Shown piece by piece: positions 1 through 8,281 of a stretch of 64,000 nt of DNA (position 1 is its first letter; each line of letters opens with the position of its first letter). Under the pieces are notes generated by a model. The model was given only the letters and a program-made list of their open reading frames with translations. It searched no databases and was not told the DNA's origin. The translations under genes were made by a program, and so were the position numbers. This DNA comes from Butyricicoccus pullicaecorum DSM 23266 (GTDB lineage: Bacteria; Bacillota; Clostridia; Oscillospirales; Butyricicoccaceae), in assembly GCF_900167005.1 (NCBI RefSeq), contig NZ_FUXW01000004.1:62001-126000 (forward strand), given 5' to 3'.

Positions 1-1
1 C

Positions 2-238
2 TTTCTGACCATGGTGCTGCACAACGAAAATGATTCCGAGTTTTCCCAGATTTTCCTGACCGATGCCTTTCTGGCTTCGCTCGTGCGCTGGCTCAGTCAC
101 TCGGACACCATGCCGCCCGAGCAGTATCTGTCCAACTTAAAGCAGCTTTTGATCGATCTGTCCCGCCGAATTCTGCTCGATTTCGATGCAGCCGCACCCG
201 ATACAGGCAATCTGTCTGCGCCAACCGAAAATCACTGA
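2..238 (+). CDS. C-terminal end of a TetR/AcrR-type regulator (partial)
   Basis: The reading frame is open to the left edge, so only about the last 78 residues are visible. The segment FLASLVRWLSHSDTMPPEQY has the look of the C-terminal helix of TetR-family regulators, where a hydrophobic helix with a Trp is followed by a Pro-containing turn and a final amphipathic helix. The DNA-binding N-terminus lies outside the window, so the family call rests on this short similarity. The gene is followed by a strong terminator and faces the next gene convergently. Confidence 0.45.
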   Translation, partial: FLTMVLHNENDSEFSQIFLTDAFLASLVRWLSHSDTMPPEQYLSNLKQLLIDLSRRILLDFDAAAPDTGNLSAPTENH

Positions 239-254
239 TTTGGGCAAAAAAATC

Positions 255-283
255 AGGCCACTCCAACCGGAGTGGCCTTTTTG
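255..283. terminator. Bidirectional intrinsic terminator
   Basis: A perfect 10-bp stem (AGGCCACTCC / GGAGTGGCCT) with an AACC loop. It is followed by T5 on the + strand and preceded by an A-run that gives a T-run on the minus strand, so it can serve both convergent genes. Confidence 0.9.
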
Positions 284-288
284 TATGC

Positions 289-1152
289 TCAGGAAAAGAT
301 TTTTTGCTGAATCATCCGGAAATCAGCCTGCGCTGCAATCGGAATCAATCGGAATTGCTGATCCATACGCATGTGACCGATCATCTCTGCAATTTCCTCT
401 GCCTGTCCGCAGTGCTCTTCCCGTAAGATGGCAAAATAGCCGTGTGCGTCGGTCAGTCCATCCAGCCATGCACGCGCATGGCTCACCGTCTCATCCAACG
501 GACAGCGGCGGTATACACCGTACAGGCACTTGTGCTGCCGCAGCAAGTCCAGCGCGGTCTGTGTTTTGGGCTGTCCGTCCTCGACCGCGATGGCAAGCGT
601 ATTGCAGTCGGCCAGCGCCGGGACGACCGCAGGAGTCAGCAATCCGGGCGGTACATAAAACAGGAACGCACCGTCGCTGACCCCGATCGTCAGCACCAGC
701 GCCTGCTGGAATCCGGCCAGGTTCTTGACGTCTCCAATCAGCATGCGCACACCCTTGCGCCGCATGGCTTTCCATTGTTCCCGCAAGGCACGCAGATCGT
801 CTGAGCCGTCCAGCGTCAAGCGTATGGCCCACAGAAGGGGTTCTTCATTTGCGCGCAGCGTCTGCACGCCCACCGTCCAGCAATCCCAACCCAGTGCAAC
901 GCTGAACTTCTGCAAAGTCTGGCGGTCGATTTCACGCACCGCACGGGACAGCAGATCATAACACGGACTATCCGGCTTTTTGAGCATATCCTGTACCAGA
1001 GAAAAAATCATCTGACGGGTGTCGCTGTGTGACATATCACGTCCCAGATCGATCATCCGGCGCAAGCCGCGCTTGGGATCGGTTTCGATTTCCCGGATGG
1101 CACGTCCGACAACCGACAGCGCCAGCATGCGTTTGACCGACAGATTCTGCAT
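289..1152 (-). CDS. Conserved-looking hypothetical protein, 287 aa
   Basis: I do not recognise this family. The protein has no signal peptide or membrane segment. The first 90 residues are rich in Arg and amphipathic helices. The rest alternates short hydrophobic strands and helices in an alpha/beta pattern with scattered Cys (about residues 64, 90, 185, 209, 218). The gene stands alone: its own promoter lies 35 bp upstream (TTGCAC, 16 bp, TACAAT) and it ends against the bidirectional terminator. The ATG is preceded by a GGAG-type ribosome site. A cytosolic role is likely, but no function can be assigned. Confidence 0.7.
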   Translation of the reverse strand: MQNLSVKRMLALSVVGRAIREIETDPKRGLRRMIDLGRDMSHSDTRQMIFSLVQDMLKKPDSPCYDLLSRAVREIDRQTLQKFSVALGWDCWTVGVQTLRANEEPLLWAIRLTLDGSDDLRALREQWKAMRRKGVRMLIGDVKNLAGFQQALVLTIGVSDGAFLFYVPPGLLTPAVVPALADCNTLAIAVEDGQPKTQTALDLLRQHKCLYGVYRRCPLDETVSHARAWLDGLTDAHGYFAILREEHCGQAEEIAEMIGHMRMDQQFRLIPIAAQADFRMIQQKIFS

Positions 1153-1187
1153 CTCGCCCGCTCCTCTCTGTTTGTAGTCTTTTCCTT

Positions 1188-1215
1188 ATTGTACCGCGAA
1201 ACGAGGCGCGTGCAA
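1188..1215 (-). promoter_or_regulatory. Sigma-A promoter of the 287-aa gene
   Basis: On the minus strand the sequence reads TTGCAC, a 16-bp spacer, then TACAAT. It is the only good hexamer pair in the gap upstream of the start at 1152. Confidence 0.6.
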
Positions 1216-1247
1216 AGGGACAAAAACCGCCTTATGTCCAGAAATTT

Positions 1248-2393
1248 TCAATCCTTGTTCAGGCGCACCGTGACAAGATCAATGGCACGCTCACGGTCGC
1301 CGCCGATACACAGCAGACTCATCACCCGATTGCCCCGGCGCGCGATCAGCGCGACATAGTCTCCCTCTCCCATCTGATCGCAATAGAACTGGTCGAACTG
1401 CGGATTTTCCTGCATATCCTCATCGGCGTTCAGACCGATAGTCTGGTCTGCAATCGCTTCGGTGACCGCTTCGGCGGGCATCCAGTCATACAGCTCGTAG
1501 TATTCTACCGCCAGCAGGATATCCAGTTCATCTTCTCCCTGCTCAATAGTCTCACGCTGATTATAATACCGACGGGTAAAGCCAATCGGAAAGTATACCC
1601 ATTCGGATGTGTCTACTTCCTGCCCTTCAATTTCAGCCAGGTACACAATGGGAAGACCAGACTCTCGCACAAGGCGTTCGGAATTTTCATCCATCCACCA
1701 AGCCCCTGCAAACAGCAAAATGACGCACAGGCACCACGCTGTCACGCCGGCAATCCGGCGCCGGCGCGGCGCACGCCATCCCGTTCGCTCCTGTTCCAGC
1801 CGTCCGTCCGCAATCAGACGACTCAGACGTGCAATTCGCCTGCCGCGCAGAATGAGTTGAATCAGGCAGATTGCAAAGGTCAAGATCCATAATGTCGCAC
1901 TCACGCGTCCCTGTGCCAGTCGAATCCAACTGCCCCAAAAGCCATAGCGATTGCATTCATAGCCCATAATGGCTAGAATCATCGCTAGCCACGCAACCAT
2001 AATCACCGTATTGATGCGTAGCCAGCGTTTTTCCCGCCGCAGCATCTCCCGATAGGTGTCGGCCTCAATCTCGTGATCGGTATGAAATTCGGGTACGTCC
2101 GGGTCATCCGCACGAAACAGATACTGTCCCGGCGCCATGCAGTGCAGGTACTCCCAACCACATTCCTGATAGAAGTCTTTCTGCATATAAGTCAGGTCGT
2201 CAATCTCTTCCTGCTCACTCTGCACGTTCTCCACCCGGTAACGGGTATTTTGCGGCGCTGCCGCGTCAAACAGTCCAAAGCCGCAGCAGATTTTGCGCAG
2301 CCGCCAGCCGCGCTGGGCCATGTACTCCAGATACCCTTCCAGTGCACCGGGCCGAATGCTGTCAAAATACAGCGGCCGTATGGTTCGTTTCAT
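1248..2393 (-). CDS. DUF2812 membrane protein, fourth of four paralogues
   Basis: The N-terminal 110 residues carry the DUF2812 pattern: a conserved opening about a tyrosine/glutamate-rich helix (EGYLEYMAQRGWRLRKI), then aromatic strands ending in TRYRVENV, then a QECGWEYLHC segment. Two membrane helices follow at about residues 127-147 and 165-182, and a third at about 220-237. A C-terminal roughly 140-residue domain outside the membrane ends the protein. It is the last gene of the PadR-headed operon, 51 bp after its upstream neighbour. The function of the family is unknown; it is commonly found beside PadR regulators and thought to belong to envelope-stress-type operons. Confidence 0.85.
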   Translation of the reverse strand: MKRTIRPLYFDSIRPGALEGYLEYMAQRGWRLRKICCGFGLFDAAAPQNTRYRVENVQSEQEEIDDLTYMQKDFYQECGWEYLHCMAPGQYLFRADDPDVPEFHTDHEIEADTYREMLRREKRWLRINTVIMVAWLAMILAIMGYECNRYGFWGSWIRLAQGRVSATLWILTFAICLIQLILRGRRIARLSRLIADGRLEQERTGWRAPRRRRIAGVTAWCLCVILLFAGAWWMDENSERLVRESGLPIVYLAEIEGQEVDTSEWVYFPIGFTRRYYNQRETIEQGEDELDILLAVEYYELYDWMPAEAVTEAIADQTIGLNADEDMQENPQFDQFYCDQMGEGDYVALIARRGNRVMSLLCIGGDRERAIDLVTVRLNKD

Positions 2394-2444
2394 CTGTCAT
2401 CCCCTCTTTTCCAAGGTGTCAAAGCCCGCTCGGCGGCAGGTGTT

Positions 2445-3125
2445 TTATAAATAGGACGCGAGGTCTATAAACGACTGCACCAGCGGCTGCAATACAAGAA
2501 TGCAATACAGAATAAAGCTGGCAAAGACAAGATACTGTGCGCGGATGCCCAGTCGATACCGGCGGCTGCTGGCCGGGGCTTTCTCTCCGCGTCCCAGCAT
2601 GCGCAGATACCGGCAGGTCGACTCATAGCGCACGATTGCACCGCAAACGACAAGCACGGTCAGCACGGTGAAACCCACCACGCGCCACGCGAGATCGGGC
2701 ATAGACATGGCCTCCAGGCCGAACCAGTCCAGCATCCATCCCAAAAATATGGACAATAGCGCCGCCATCAAAAAGGAGTTCCGCGCCGCTTGCTTCACAT
2801 GCCGGTACATATTGGCCTCGCTCTCGGCATCGGTATGAATTTCCGGGATATCCGTATCCTCGGGTGCACGGAAAATCTGCACTTCTCGGTTGGTCTCGGT
2901 CACATACTCCCAACCACAATCGTCGTACAGTGCCAGCAGTTCCTCGTCCGGATGCCGGATGTATTCCACGCGATAGCGCATGCGCCGCGGCTCTGCCTGC
3001 TCAAAATACAGAAACCAGCCGGTCGCCTTGGTAAGACGCAAGCCGTCGGCTTCCATCTCGGTCAGGTAGGCTTCCAGGCCACGCGGCTCCCATATTTCGG
3101 TTGAAATCAGTTTTCGAATCAACAT
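2445..3125 (-). CDS. DUF2812 membrane protein, short paralogue
   Basis: The 226-residue product has the same DUF2812 N-terminal domain as its neighbours (CGWEYVTE and RYRVEYIR motifs), followed by membrane helices near residues 130-150, 155-175 and 200-220. It then stops, lacking the C-terminal extracytoplasmic domain of the other three copies. I place the start at the internal ATG (MLIRKLIS) because a GAGGGGAG ribosome site sits just upstream and this gives a 19-bp gap to the previous gene; the longer frame would overlap it. Function unknown. Confidence 0.8.
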   Translation of the reverse strand: MLIRKLISTEIWEPRGLEAYLTEMEADGLRLTKATGWFLYFEQAEPRRMRYRVEYIRHPDEELLALYDDCGWEYVTETNREVQIFRAPEDTDIPEIHTDAESEANMYRHVKQAARNSFLMAALLSIFLGWMLDWFGLEAMSMPDLAWRVVGFTVLTVLVVCGAIVRYESTCRYLRMLGRGEKAPASSRRYRLGIRAQYLVFASFILYCILVLQPLVQSFIDLASYL

Positions 3126-3144
3126 GTTCGCTCTCCCCTCTCGG

Positions 3145-4233
3145 TCAGCGTCCAAAGGTCTCGTAAAATAATGCTTCGGCCTTATCCGGGTGCTCTCCCC
3201 AGTATGTCATATCCACAACCACCCGTCCCTGACATGCGGTCAGAAAGAGTGTTTCAGCTCTCTGGTAACGATACAGGACATCAAATGCGTCGGTCTGGAC
3301 GGGCTTGGACTCGTCCACACGAATTGATTTTGCCAGTGCCGGCGCCGTGACCGGAATCCGAGCGTCATAGTAAGATAACTCCAGTCGTGCGCCGTCCGGT
3401 GCATCACTCTCCCAGAGATACAGCACGCGACTGAGCGGTTCATGCGTATAAATATCGCCCGTGCTCTGCCCATCGGCTGCACCGTCCGGCTCAATATCCT
3501 GCAAGGTAAAATAAGGCAGGTCGTATGCATCCACCTGTGCGGCCATTTGTGTGGTTGGTACCCACACCTGATTTTCTGGCTTGTAGTGCACGATTCCCGC
3601 CAGATTGATCACCTGTGCGCCAATGACAATCAGCCAAGCTGCGCGTTCCATCCAGCTGCCCACTCGGTACATGGTGCTGCTGCGCCGTTTGGCTCTGCCC
3701 CGGCGCAGATTTTTCCAATACTGCCACGCACGGAACGACTGAAATACGCTGTACCCGGTAAGCAGTACCAGCATCACCATCTCTACCAGCATCCACCGGT
3801 ATCGGGGCATAAACAGAATGCCGATGATTCGCCATAATGCTCCGAATGCGAATGCCAGCAGCAAGATATTCATCCGTGCAGTTCTAATCATGGTGCGGCG
3901 GATGCACCGATAGTGCTGGGCTTCGATCTCGCCATCGGTATGCAGTTCGGGTACGTCGGTGCTGGCCGGTGCGCGGAAGACATGAGCACTGCACTTGACC
4001 ATCGTGACGTACTCCCAGCCGCAGTCGGCATACAGCGTAACCAAATCTTCGGGCAGCTCGTCTTTCCAATACGCAATGCGGTAGCGCATCTCGCGCGGCT
4101 CGCCTCTCTCGAACGTGAGCAGCCGCCAGCCTGCGTATTGCAGGCGCAAGCCTTTGCGCTCCATCTCTTCAAAATAGGTTTCCGCACCGCACGGGTCGTA
4201 AATCTCATTGGAAATGATTCGTTTGGTCAACAT
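3145..4233 (-). CDS. DUF2812 membrane protein, second paralogue
   Basis: A 362-residue paralogue. The DUF2812 domain covers about residues 1-115 (MLTKRIISNEIYDPCGAETY, MRYRIAYW, CGWEYVTM), with a membrane pair at about 125-165 and a third helix near 200-220. The C-terminal domain resembles that of the next copy closely, and both end in the same sequence, KAEALFYETFGR. This shared ending shows a recent duplication. The gap to the upstream paralogue is 20 bp, so the two are co-transcribed. Confidence 0.85.
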   Translation of the reverse strand: MLTKRIISNEIYDPCGAETYFEEMERKGLRLQYAGWRLLTFERGEPREMRYRIAYWKDELPEDLVTLYADCGWEYVTMVKCSAHVFRAPASTDVPELHTDGEIEAQHYRCIRRTMIRTARMNILLLAFAFGALWRIIGILFMPRYRWMLVEMVMLVLLTGYSVFQSFRAWQYWKNLRRGRAKRRSSTMYRVGSWMERAAWLIVIGAQVINLAGIVHYKPENQVWVPTTQMAAQVDAYDLPYFTLQDIEPDGAADGQSTGDIYTHEPLSRVLYLWESDAPDGARLELSYYDARIPVTAPALAKSIRVDESKPVQTDAFDVLYRYQRAETLFLTACQGRVVVDMTYWGEHPDKAEALFYETFGR

Positions 4234-4253
4234 GATCTTCGCCCCCTTATCGG

Positions 4254-5357
4254 TCAGCGTCCAAAGGTCTCGTAAAATAAGGCTTCGGCCTTGTCCGGGT
4301 TGTTTCCGGTATAACTCATGTCGATGACCTTCCGTCCCAGTCGTGCCGTCATGCGCAGATAGTTTTCTTCCGCATCGCGGTACAGGGTATCAAAGCGGTC
4401 GGTTTCGGTCCGTTCCATATCATCCGACCGGATAGACGCCAACAACGCACGGTCGAGCAGCGGCAGTGACACCTCATAATAATCCAGCCTGAGCCGCTGT
4501 TCCTCATTGGCATAGGGCGTCATGGTATACCAGCTATATTGCGTACGGGTGAGCGGCTGGTGCAGGTACACACCGCTCAGCTGCTCCCAAGTCTCGCCGT
4601 CCGGTCTGCCGAGGTCTTCCAATGTGAAATAGGGCAAATCTTTTGCGTCCAGCTGTTCGCTCATCTGCGTGAGCGGGACAAAGTTTGCCGGGTCATGAAC
4701 CGATTGCCAGAACAAATTTGCAAACTGTGCGCCCAATGCACCCAAATACACTACGACACCCAAAATCGCAAGCCAACATCCCATGCGGTACAAGCGGCGA
4801 CTGTTGGTATGTTCGGTTTTTCCCATGTTCTTCCAGTACCGTCTTGCGTGAACGACCTGAAAAACGGTGTACACGCATGCAAGAATCAGGGCGGCCGTGG
4901 TAATGGTCAGCCACCAGCTGCCTTTTGGGTCAAAATAAGCCTCTATGCCAGCCCATATACACAGTCCGGTGATAACGGCAAGCACAACGACGGCCAGCAC
5001 TAGATTGAGCCATACTGCCGTGCGCATATACCGGCGATATTGATCGCGGCGCTGTTCCCAGTCATATGGTTCGGGCAGCGGTGTGCCAGCTGGTGCGCGG
5101 AAAATATAGACGTGGCGCGGGATCTCTGCGACGTACTCCCAGCCGCAGTCCTTGTACTGCGCGATCAGTTCGTCCGGCAACTCGTCCTGCCAGTACTCCA
5201 CCCGGTAACGCATATCCTGTGGTTCGGTGCGCTTGAAGTAAAACAGGAGCTTGCCTGCCGCGTCCAGATGGTATCCCTTGCGCTCCATCTCTTCCAGGTA
5301 CGCTTCGGTCCCGCGCGGCTCATAAATTTCAGTGGAAATCATACGGATGGCTCTCAT
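4254..5357 (-). CDS. DUF2812 membrane protein, first paralogue
   Basis: The start is the ATG at 5357, which overlaps the stop of the PadR gene in an ATGA, so the two are translationally coupled. The 367-residue product has the DUF2812 domain (residues 1-105), three membrane helices (about 110-135, 140-165, 195-215) and a C-terminal outer domain ending KAEALFYETFGR, identical to the next paralogue. Coupling to the repressor suggests that the four DUF2812 proteins are its regulated output. The molecular role is unknown. Confidence 0.87.
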   Translation of the reverse strand: MRAIRMISTEIYEPRGTEAYLEEMERKGYHLDAAGKLLFYFKRTEPQDMRYRVEYWQDELPDELIAQYKDCGWEYVAEIPRHVYIFRAPAGTPLPEPYDWEQRRDQYRRYMRTAVWLNLVLAVVVLAVITGLCIWAGIEAYFDPKGSWWLTITTAALILACVYTVFQVVHARRYWKNMGKTEHTNSRRLYRMGCWLAILGVVVYLGALGAQFANLFWQSVHDPANFVPLTQMSEQLDAKDLPYFTLEDLGRPDGETWEQLSGVYLHQPLTRTQYSWYTMTPYANEEQRLRLDYYEVSLPLLDRALLASIRSDDMERTETDRFDTLYRDAEENYLRMTARLGRKVIDMSYTGNNPDKAEALFYETFGR

Positions 5358-5671
5358 AACAGCTTGCCTCCTTCCCCTAAGAACGGCTGGATGTCCTGTG
5401 TCATGCGGCATAGTCGCTCATATTCTTCCTGCAATGCCTGTTTTCCCTGTTCGGTGATGGCATACACCTTTCGCGTGCCCACCTGCTCGCGCACGACGAT
5501 GAGTCCGTCGTCCGACATACGGCCAAGCAGTCCGTACAGCGTTCCCGGTCCCATCTGCACTCGTCCGCCCGAAACTTCGCGGATCTCCTGCATGAGTCGA
5601 TATCCGTGACCGGGATGCAGCAGGGCTAGCAGCAGATAATACATGGACTCGGTCATAGGGATCTGTGCCAC
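5354..5671 (-). CDS. PadR-family transcriptional repressor
   Basis: A 105-residue winged-helix protein of the short PadR type, with helices followed by the recognition segment GTLYGLLGRMSDDGLIV and the wing GTRKVYAITEQGKQAL. PadR proteins normally repress their own operon and release DNA on ligand or stress. I choose the GTG at 5671 as the start because an AGGAGG site lies 8 bp before it; the upstream GTG in the same frame overlaps that site. The gene heads the DUF2812 operon, and the paired palindromes just upstream are its probable operator. Confidence 0.9.
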   Translation of the reverse strand: MAQIPMTESMYYLLLALLHPGHGYRLMQEIREVSGGRVQMGPGTLYGLLGRMSDDGLIVVREQVGTRKVYAITEQGKQALQEEYERLCRMTQDIQPFLGEGGKLL

Positions 5672-5690
5672 ATCGGCCACCTCCTAACTC

Positions 5691-5722
5691 TATCGAGTCT
5701 CGTTATATCGAGCCTCGATATA
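5691..5722. promoter_or_regulatory. Paired palindromic operator for PadR
   Basis: Two adjacent copies of one palindrome, 13 bp apart. 5704-5722 is perfect (TATATCGAG, C, CTCGATATA) and 5691-5705 is the imperfect version (TATCGAG, T, CTCGTTA). The sites end 20 bp upstream of the repressor start codon, the usual place for an autoregulatory operator. Confidence 0.7.
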
Positions 5723-5841
5723 TTTGGTATCTTCATCATACCATTTTTTTCTAACTTGTCAATCACAAATCGGTGACAACTTCTTGTAAGCGTGATAAAA
5801 TGAGTGCAAAGCTTTTGACCGTCGAAAAGGGAGGCTTTGAC

Positions 5842-6939
5842 ATGAAGCGTACATCAATGGAGCAATTAGAGCAATGGCATGTGCAAGGCCAATATCAGAA
5901 GATTGTAGAGGCCATTGAAGCGATCGACCCGGCCGAGCGCGGCTATGAGCTGACCGGACAGCTTGCGCGGGCATACAACAACCTCGGACAATATGAGCGT
6001 GCGCTCACGCTGCTGCTTGCCACCAAAAACGAAGGCCAAGCCGACCCGAACTGGCATTTTCGGGTGGGGTATGCGTATTATTACAGCAACCAGCGCGCCA
6101 AAGCGGCGGCATACTTCGCGCATGTGCTGGATTTGCAGCCGGATGACGCGGATGCGCGGGAATATCTGGTGCTGTGTCAGCTGGACACCAACCAAAAGCC
6201 GATACAGACCATCGCCAACAAGACAATCGGCAAGCACAGTTTCGATCAGCATGCCAATCGCCGCCACCGGCTGCCGCCCATTCGCTACCCTGCCCCCGAT
6301 CTTGCCGCGGTGCGCACGCACATCGAGCAATATTTCGGGCCGATCACCAAGGTCATTCCCAGTCCGTCCGCACGTGACCTGCACGTCGATCTCTGTCTGT
6401 GTGCGCCGACGCCCGAGCGGGATTACTGGCAGATCACGACGCTGGGCATGGGTGCCTGTCCGATGAATCTGCCGCCTGAGCAGCTTCACCGCTCGCCCGA
6501 GCGATTAGAGCTGACCATCACGCTGCCGAGGGACTGGAATGTGGACAGCATGGATGAAATTTGGTTTTGGCCGCAGCGCTGGCTCTGGATTCTGTCTCGT
6601 CTGCCGTTTCAGGATAACGGATGGTTGGGATTTGGGCACTCGCTTGCGACCGACGGCTACGAGCCGTTTGCAGCCAACACCCAGCAGTCCGGTCTTTTAC
6701 TGCTCGGCCCGCAGGATGCGCCCACCGGTGCGACGGTATGCACGTTAGCCGACGGGCAGAAGGTTGGTTTTTTGCAGCTCATCCCGCTGTATCGGGAGGA
6801 AATGGAGTTCAAGCTCGCGCATGGTGTACACGCGCTGGTTGAGCGCATGGCCGACGTCGATCATGTATTTTGCCCCTATCGGCTCAACACCTGTGCGCCC
6901 GACATTGAGCGGCCGAGAAATCCGTATTTGTTAAGTTGA
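5842..6939 (+). CDS. TPR protein with a SUFU-like C-terminal domain
   Basis: The 365-residue protein begins with tetratricopeptide helices (about residues 5-115: RAYNNLGQYERAL, RVGYAYYYSNQRAKAAAYFA). A linker follows, then a suppressor-of-fused-like domain (about 150-365), recognised from the WQITTLGMG, LELTITLP, GWLGFGHS and LLLLG strands. Bacterial SUFU-type domains are often found in immunity or peptide-binding proteins; the role here is unknown. The ATG at 5842 follows a GGGAGG site. The gene is transcribed away from the PadR operon and has its own terminator. Confidence 0.75.
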   Translation: MKRTSMEQLEQWHVQGQYQKIVEAIEAIDPAERGYELTGQLARAYNNLGQYERALTLLLATKNEGQADPNWHFRVGYAYYYSNQRAKAAAYFAHVLDLQPDDADAREYLVLCQLDTNQKPIQTIANKTIGKHSFDQHANRRHRLPPIRYPAPDLAAVRTHIEQYFGPITKVIPSPSARDLHVDLCLCAPTPERDYWQITTLGMGACPMNLPPEQLHRSPERLELTITLPRDWNVDSMDEIWFWPQRWLWILSRLPFQDNGWLGFGHSLATDGYEPFAANTQQSGLLLLGPQDAPTGATVCTLADGQKVGFLQLIPLYREEMEFKLAHGVHALVERMADVDHVFCPYRLNTCAPDIERPRNPYLLS

Positions 6940-6953
6940 TACAGGTAAAAAAG

Positions 6954-6983
6954 AAGGTCATGTCCAATCGGACATGACCTTTT
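6954..6983 (+). terminator. Intrinsic terminator after the TPR/SUFU gene
   Basis: A perfect 12-bp stem (AAGGTCATGTCC / GGACATGACCTT) with an AATC loop and trailing T-run. Confidence 0.9.
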
Positions 6984-6999
6984 GTGTTGATGTTTTGAT

Positions 7000-7169
7000 G
7001 GATTCCCGGAGCAGATGCCGGGAATCCAGGAGAGTTGCGCGTCTGCGGACGCGCTTGAAACGCGAGTTTCGTTGATTCCGGTCTCTGACCGGAATCAAAA
7101 GGGGATTTCGCCATCTGCGGATGGCGACTCAGGGCGCTGCCCTGAGAACCCGCAGCCTTTGAAAAGGCT
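7000..7169. repeat. Array of seven short hairpins
   Basis: Seven consecutive perfect inverted repeats fill this gap between convergent genes. They are at 7000-7027 (10-bp stem), 7037-7054 (7 bp), 7057-7070 (5 bp), 7074-7096 (10 bp), 7109-7126 (7 bp), 7129-7145 (7 bp) and 7154-7169 (7 bp). Two loops are the same TGCG tetranucleotide. No reading frame with a ribosome site is present. The arrangement suggests a mobile palindromic repeat cluster or a structured RNA rather than a single terminator. Confidence 0.8.
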
Positions 7170-7198
7170 GGCGAAACTTTCTGTGTTTCCCTTTTCTC

Positions 7199-8143
7199 TT
7201 AGTGGCCGACGGTGATGACCGTACCGGTCTTCCCGTCGATGCCGTCACGTGCCTTCTCGAGCAGCGTGATCAGTGCCTTACGGCCAGGAGCGGACTCTGC
7301 GAACTTGATCGCAGCCTCAACCTTAGGCAGCATGGAGCCCGGTGCAAACTGGCCTTCCTTGCAGTACTGTCTTGCCTCGTCGGTGGTGATGTTATCCAGC
7401 CACTTCTGATCGGGCTTACCGAAGTTGATTGCGCACTTCTCGACTGCAGTCAGGATGATGAGCACATCAGCGTCAACCTGCTGTGCAATCAGGCAGCTTG
7501 CGAAGTCCTTATCGATAACTGCGCTTGCACCCTTAAGGTGATTGCCCTGACGTACAACCGGGATACCGCCGCCGCCGCCAGCGATGACGACCTGGCCTGC
7601 ATTGAACAGAGCGCGGACGGTGTCGATCTCGACGATGTCACGCGGCTTGGGACTTGCAACGACGCGACGCCAGCCACGGCCTGCATCTTCCATGATCTCG
7701 TAGCCCTTCTCATCGCGCAGCGCCTCAGCCTCTTCCTTGGACATAAAGCGTCCGATCGGCTTGCTGGGATTCTGGAATGCCGGGTCTTCCGGATCGACAA
7801 CGACCTGGGTGATAACGGTTGCGCACGGCTTGGGGATACCGCGGTCGAGCAGTTCCTCGCGCAGTGCGTTCTGAAGGTCATAACCGATGTAGCTCTGGCT
7901 CATCGCAACGCAGACCGACAGCGGAATGATCGGGAAATCCTGCTCAACTGCGCGGGTCAGCTCGTTGACCGCGTGGTGGATCATGCCGACCTGCGGGCCG
8001 TTGCCGTGCGAAATGATGACTTCGTGACCCTCTGCAATCAGGTCAACGATCGCTTTTGCAGTGTGCTTAACAGCTGCCATCTGCTCGGTCAGCGTGTTGC
8101 CGAGCGCATTGCCGCCAAGCGCAATGACGATTCTCTTTCCCAT
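7199..8143 (-). CDS. arcC: Carbamate kinase
   Basis: A 314-residue amino-acid-kinase-fold enzyme converting carbamoyl phosphate and ADP to ATP, ammonia and bicarbonate. Diagnostic segments are the N-terminal ALGGNAL, HGNGPQVG, the DAGRGWRRVV region, the AGGGGIPVV nucleotide loop and DKDFAS. The length is normal for the family. It is the last gene of the catabolic operon, 138 bp after ygeW. No arginine deiminase gene is present, so it most likely harvests ATP from carbamoyl phosphate produced by the YgeW-type enzyme, as yqeA is thought to do in Escherichia coli. Confidence 0.95.
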   Translation of the reverse strand: MGKRIVIALGGNALGNTLTEQMAAVKHTAKAIVDLIAEGHEVIISHGNGPQVGMIHHAVNELTRAVEQDFPIIPLSVCVAMSQSYIGYDLQNALREELLDRGIPKPCATVITQVVVDPEDPAFQNPSKPIGRFMSKEEAEALRDEKGYEIMEDAGRGWRRVVASPKPRDIVEIDTVRALFNAGQVVIAGGGGGIPVVRQGNHLKGASAVIDKDFASCLIAQQVDADVLIILTAVEKCAINFGKPDQKWLDNITTDEARQYCKEGQFAPGSMLPKVEAAIKFAESAPGRKALITLLEKARDGIDGKTGTVITVGH

Positions 8144-8281
8144 ATAAGGCGTCTCCTTTTATGCTGCTTTCTCTGTTTTCTCTTTTTCTCAGTTTTTTCG
8201 GCGTTTTCCAGACCGAAATGGGGAACGGCGGGGTTTTCGGCCCCGCCGTCCGTGTGATTCACATGGATTCCGAATGTGAAA

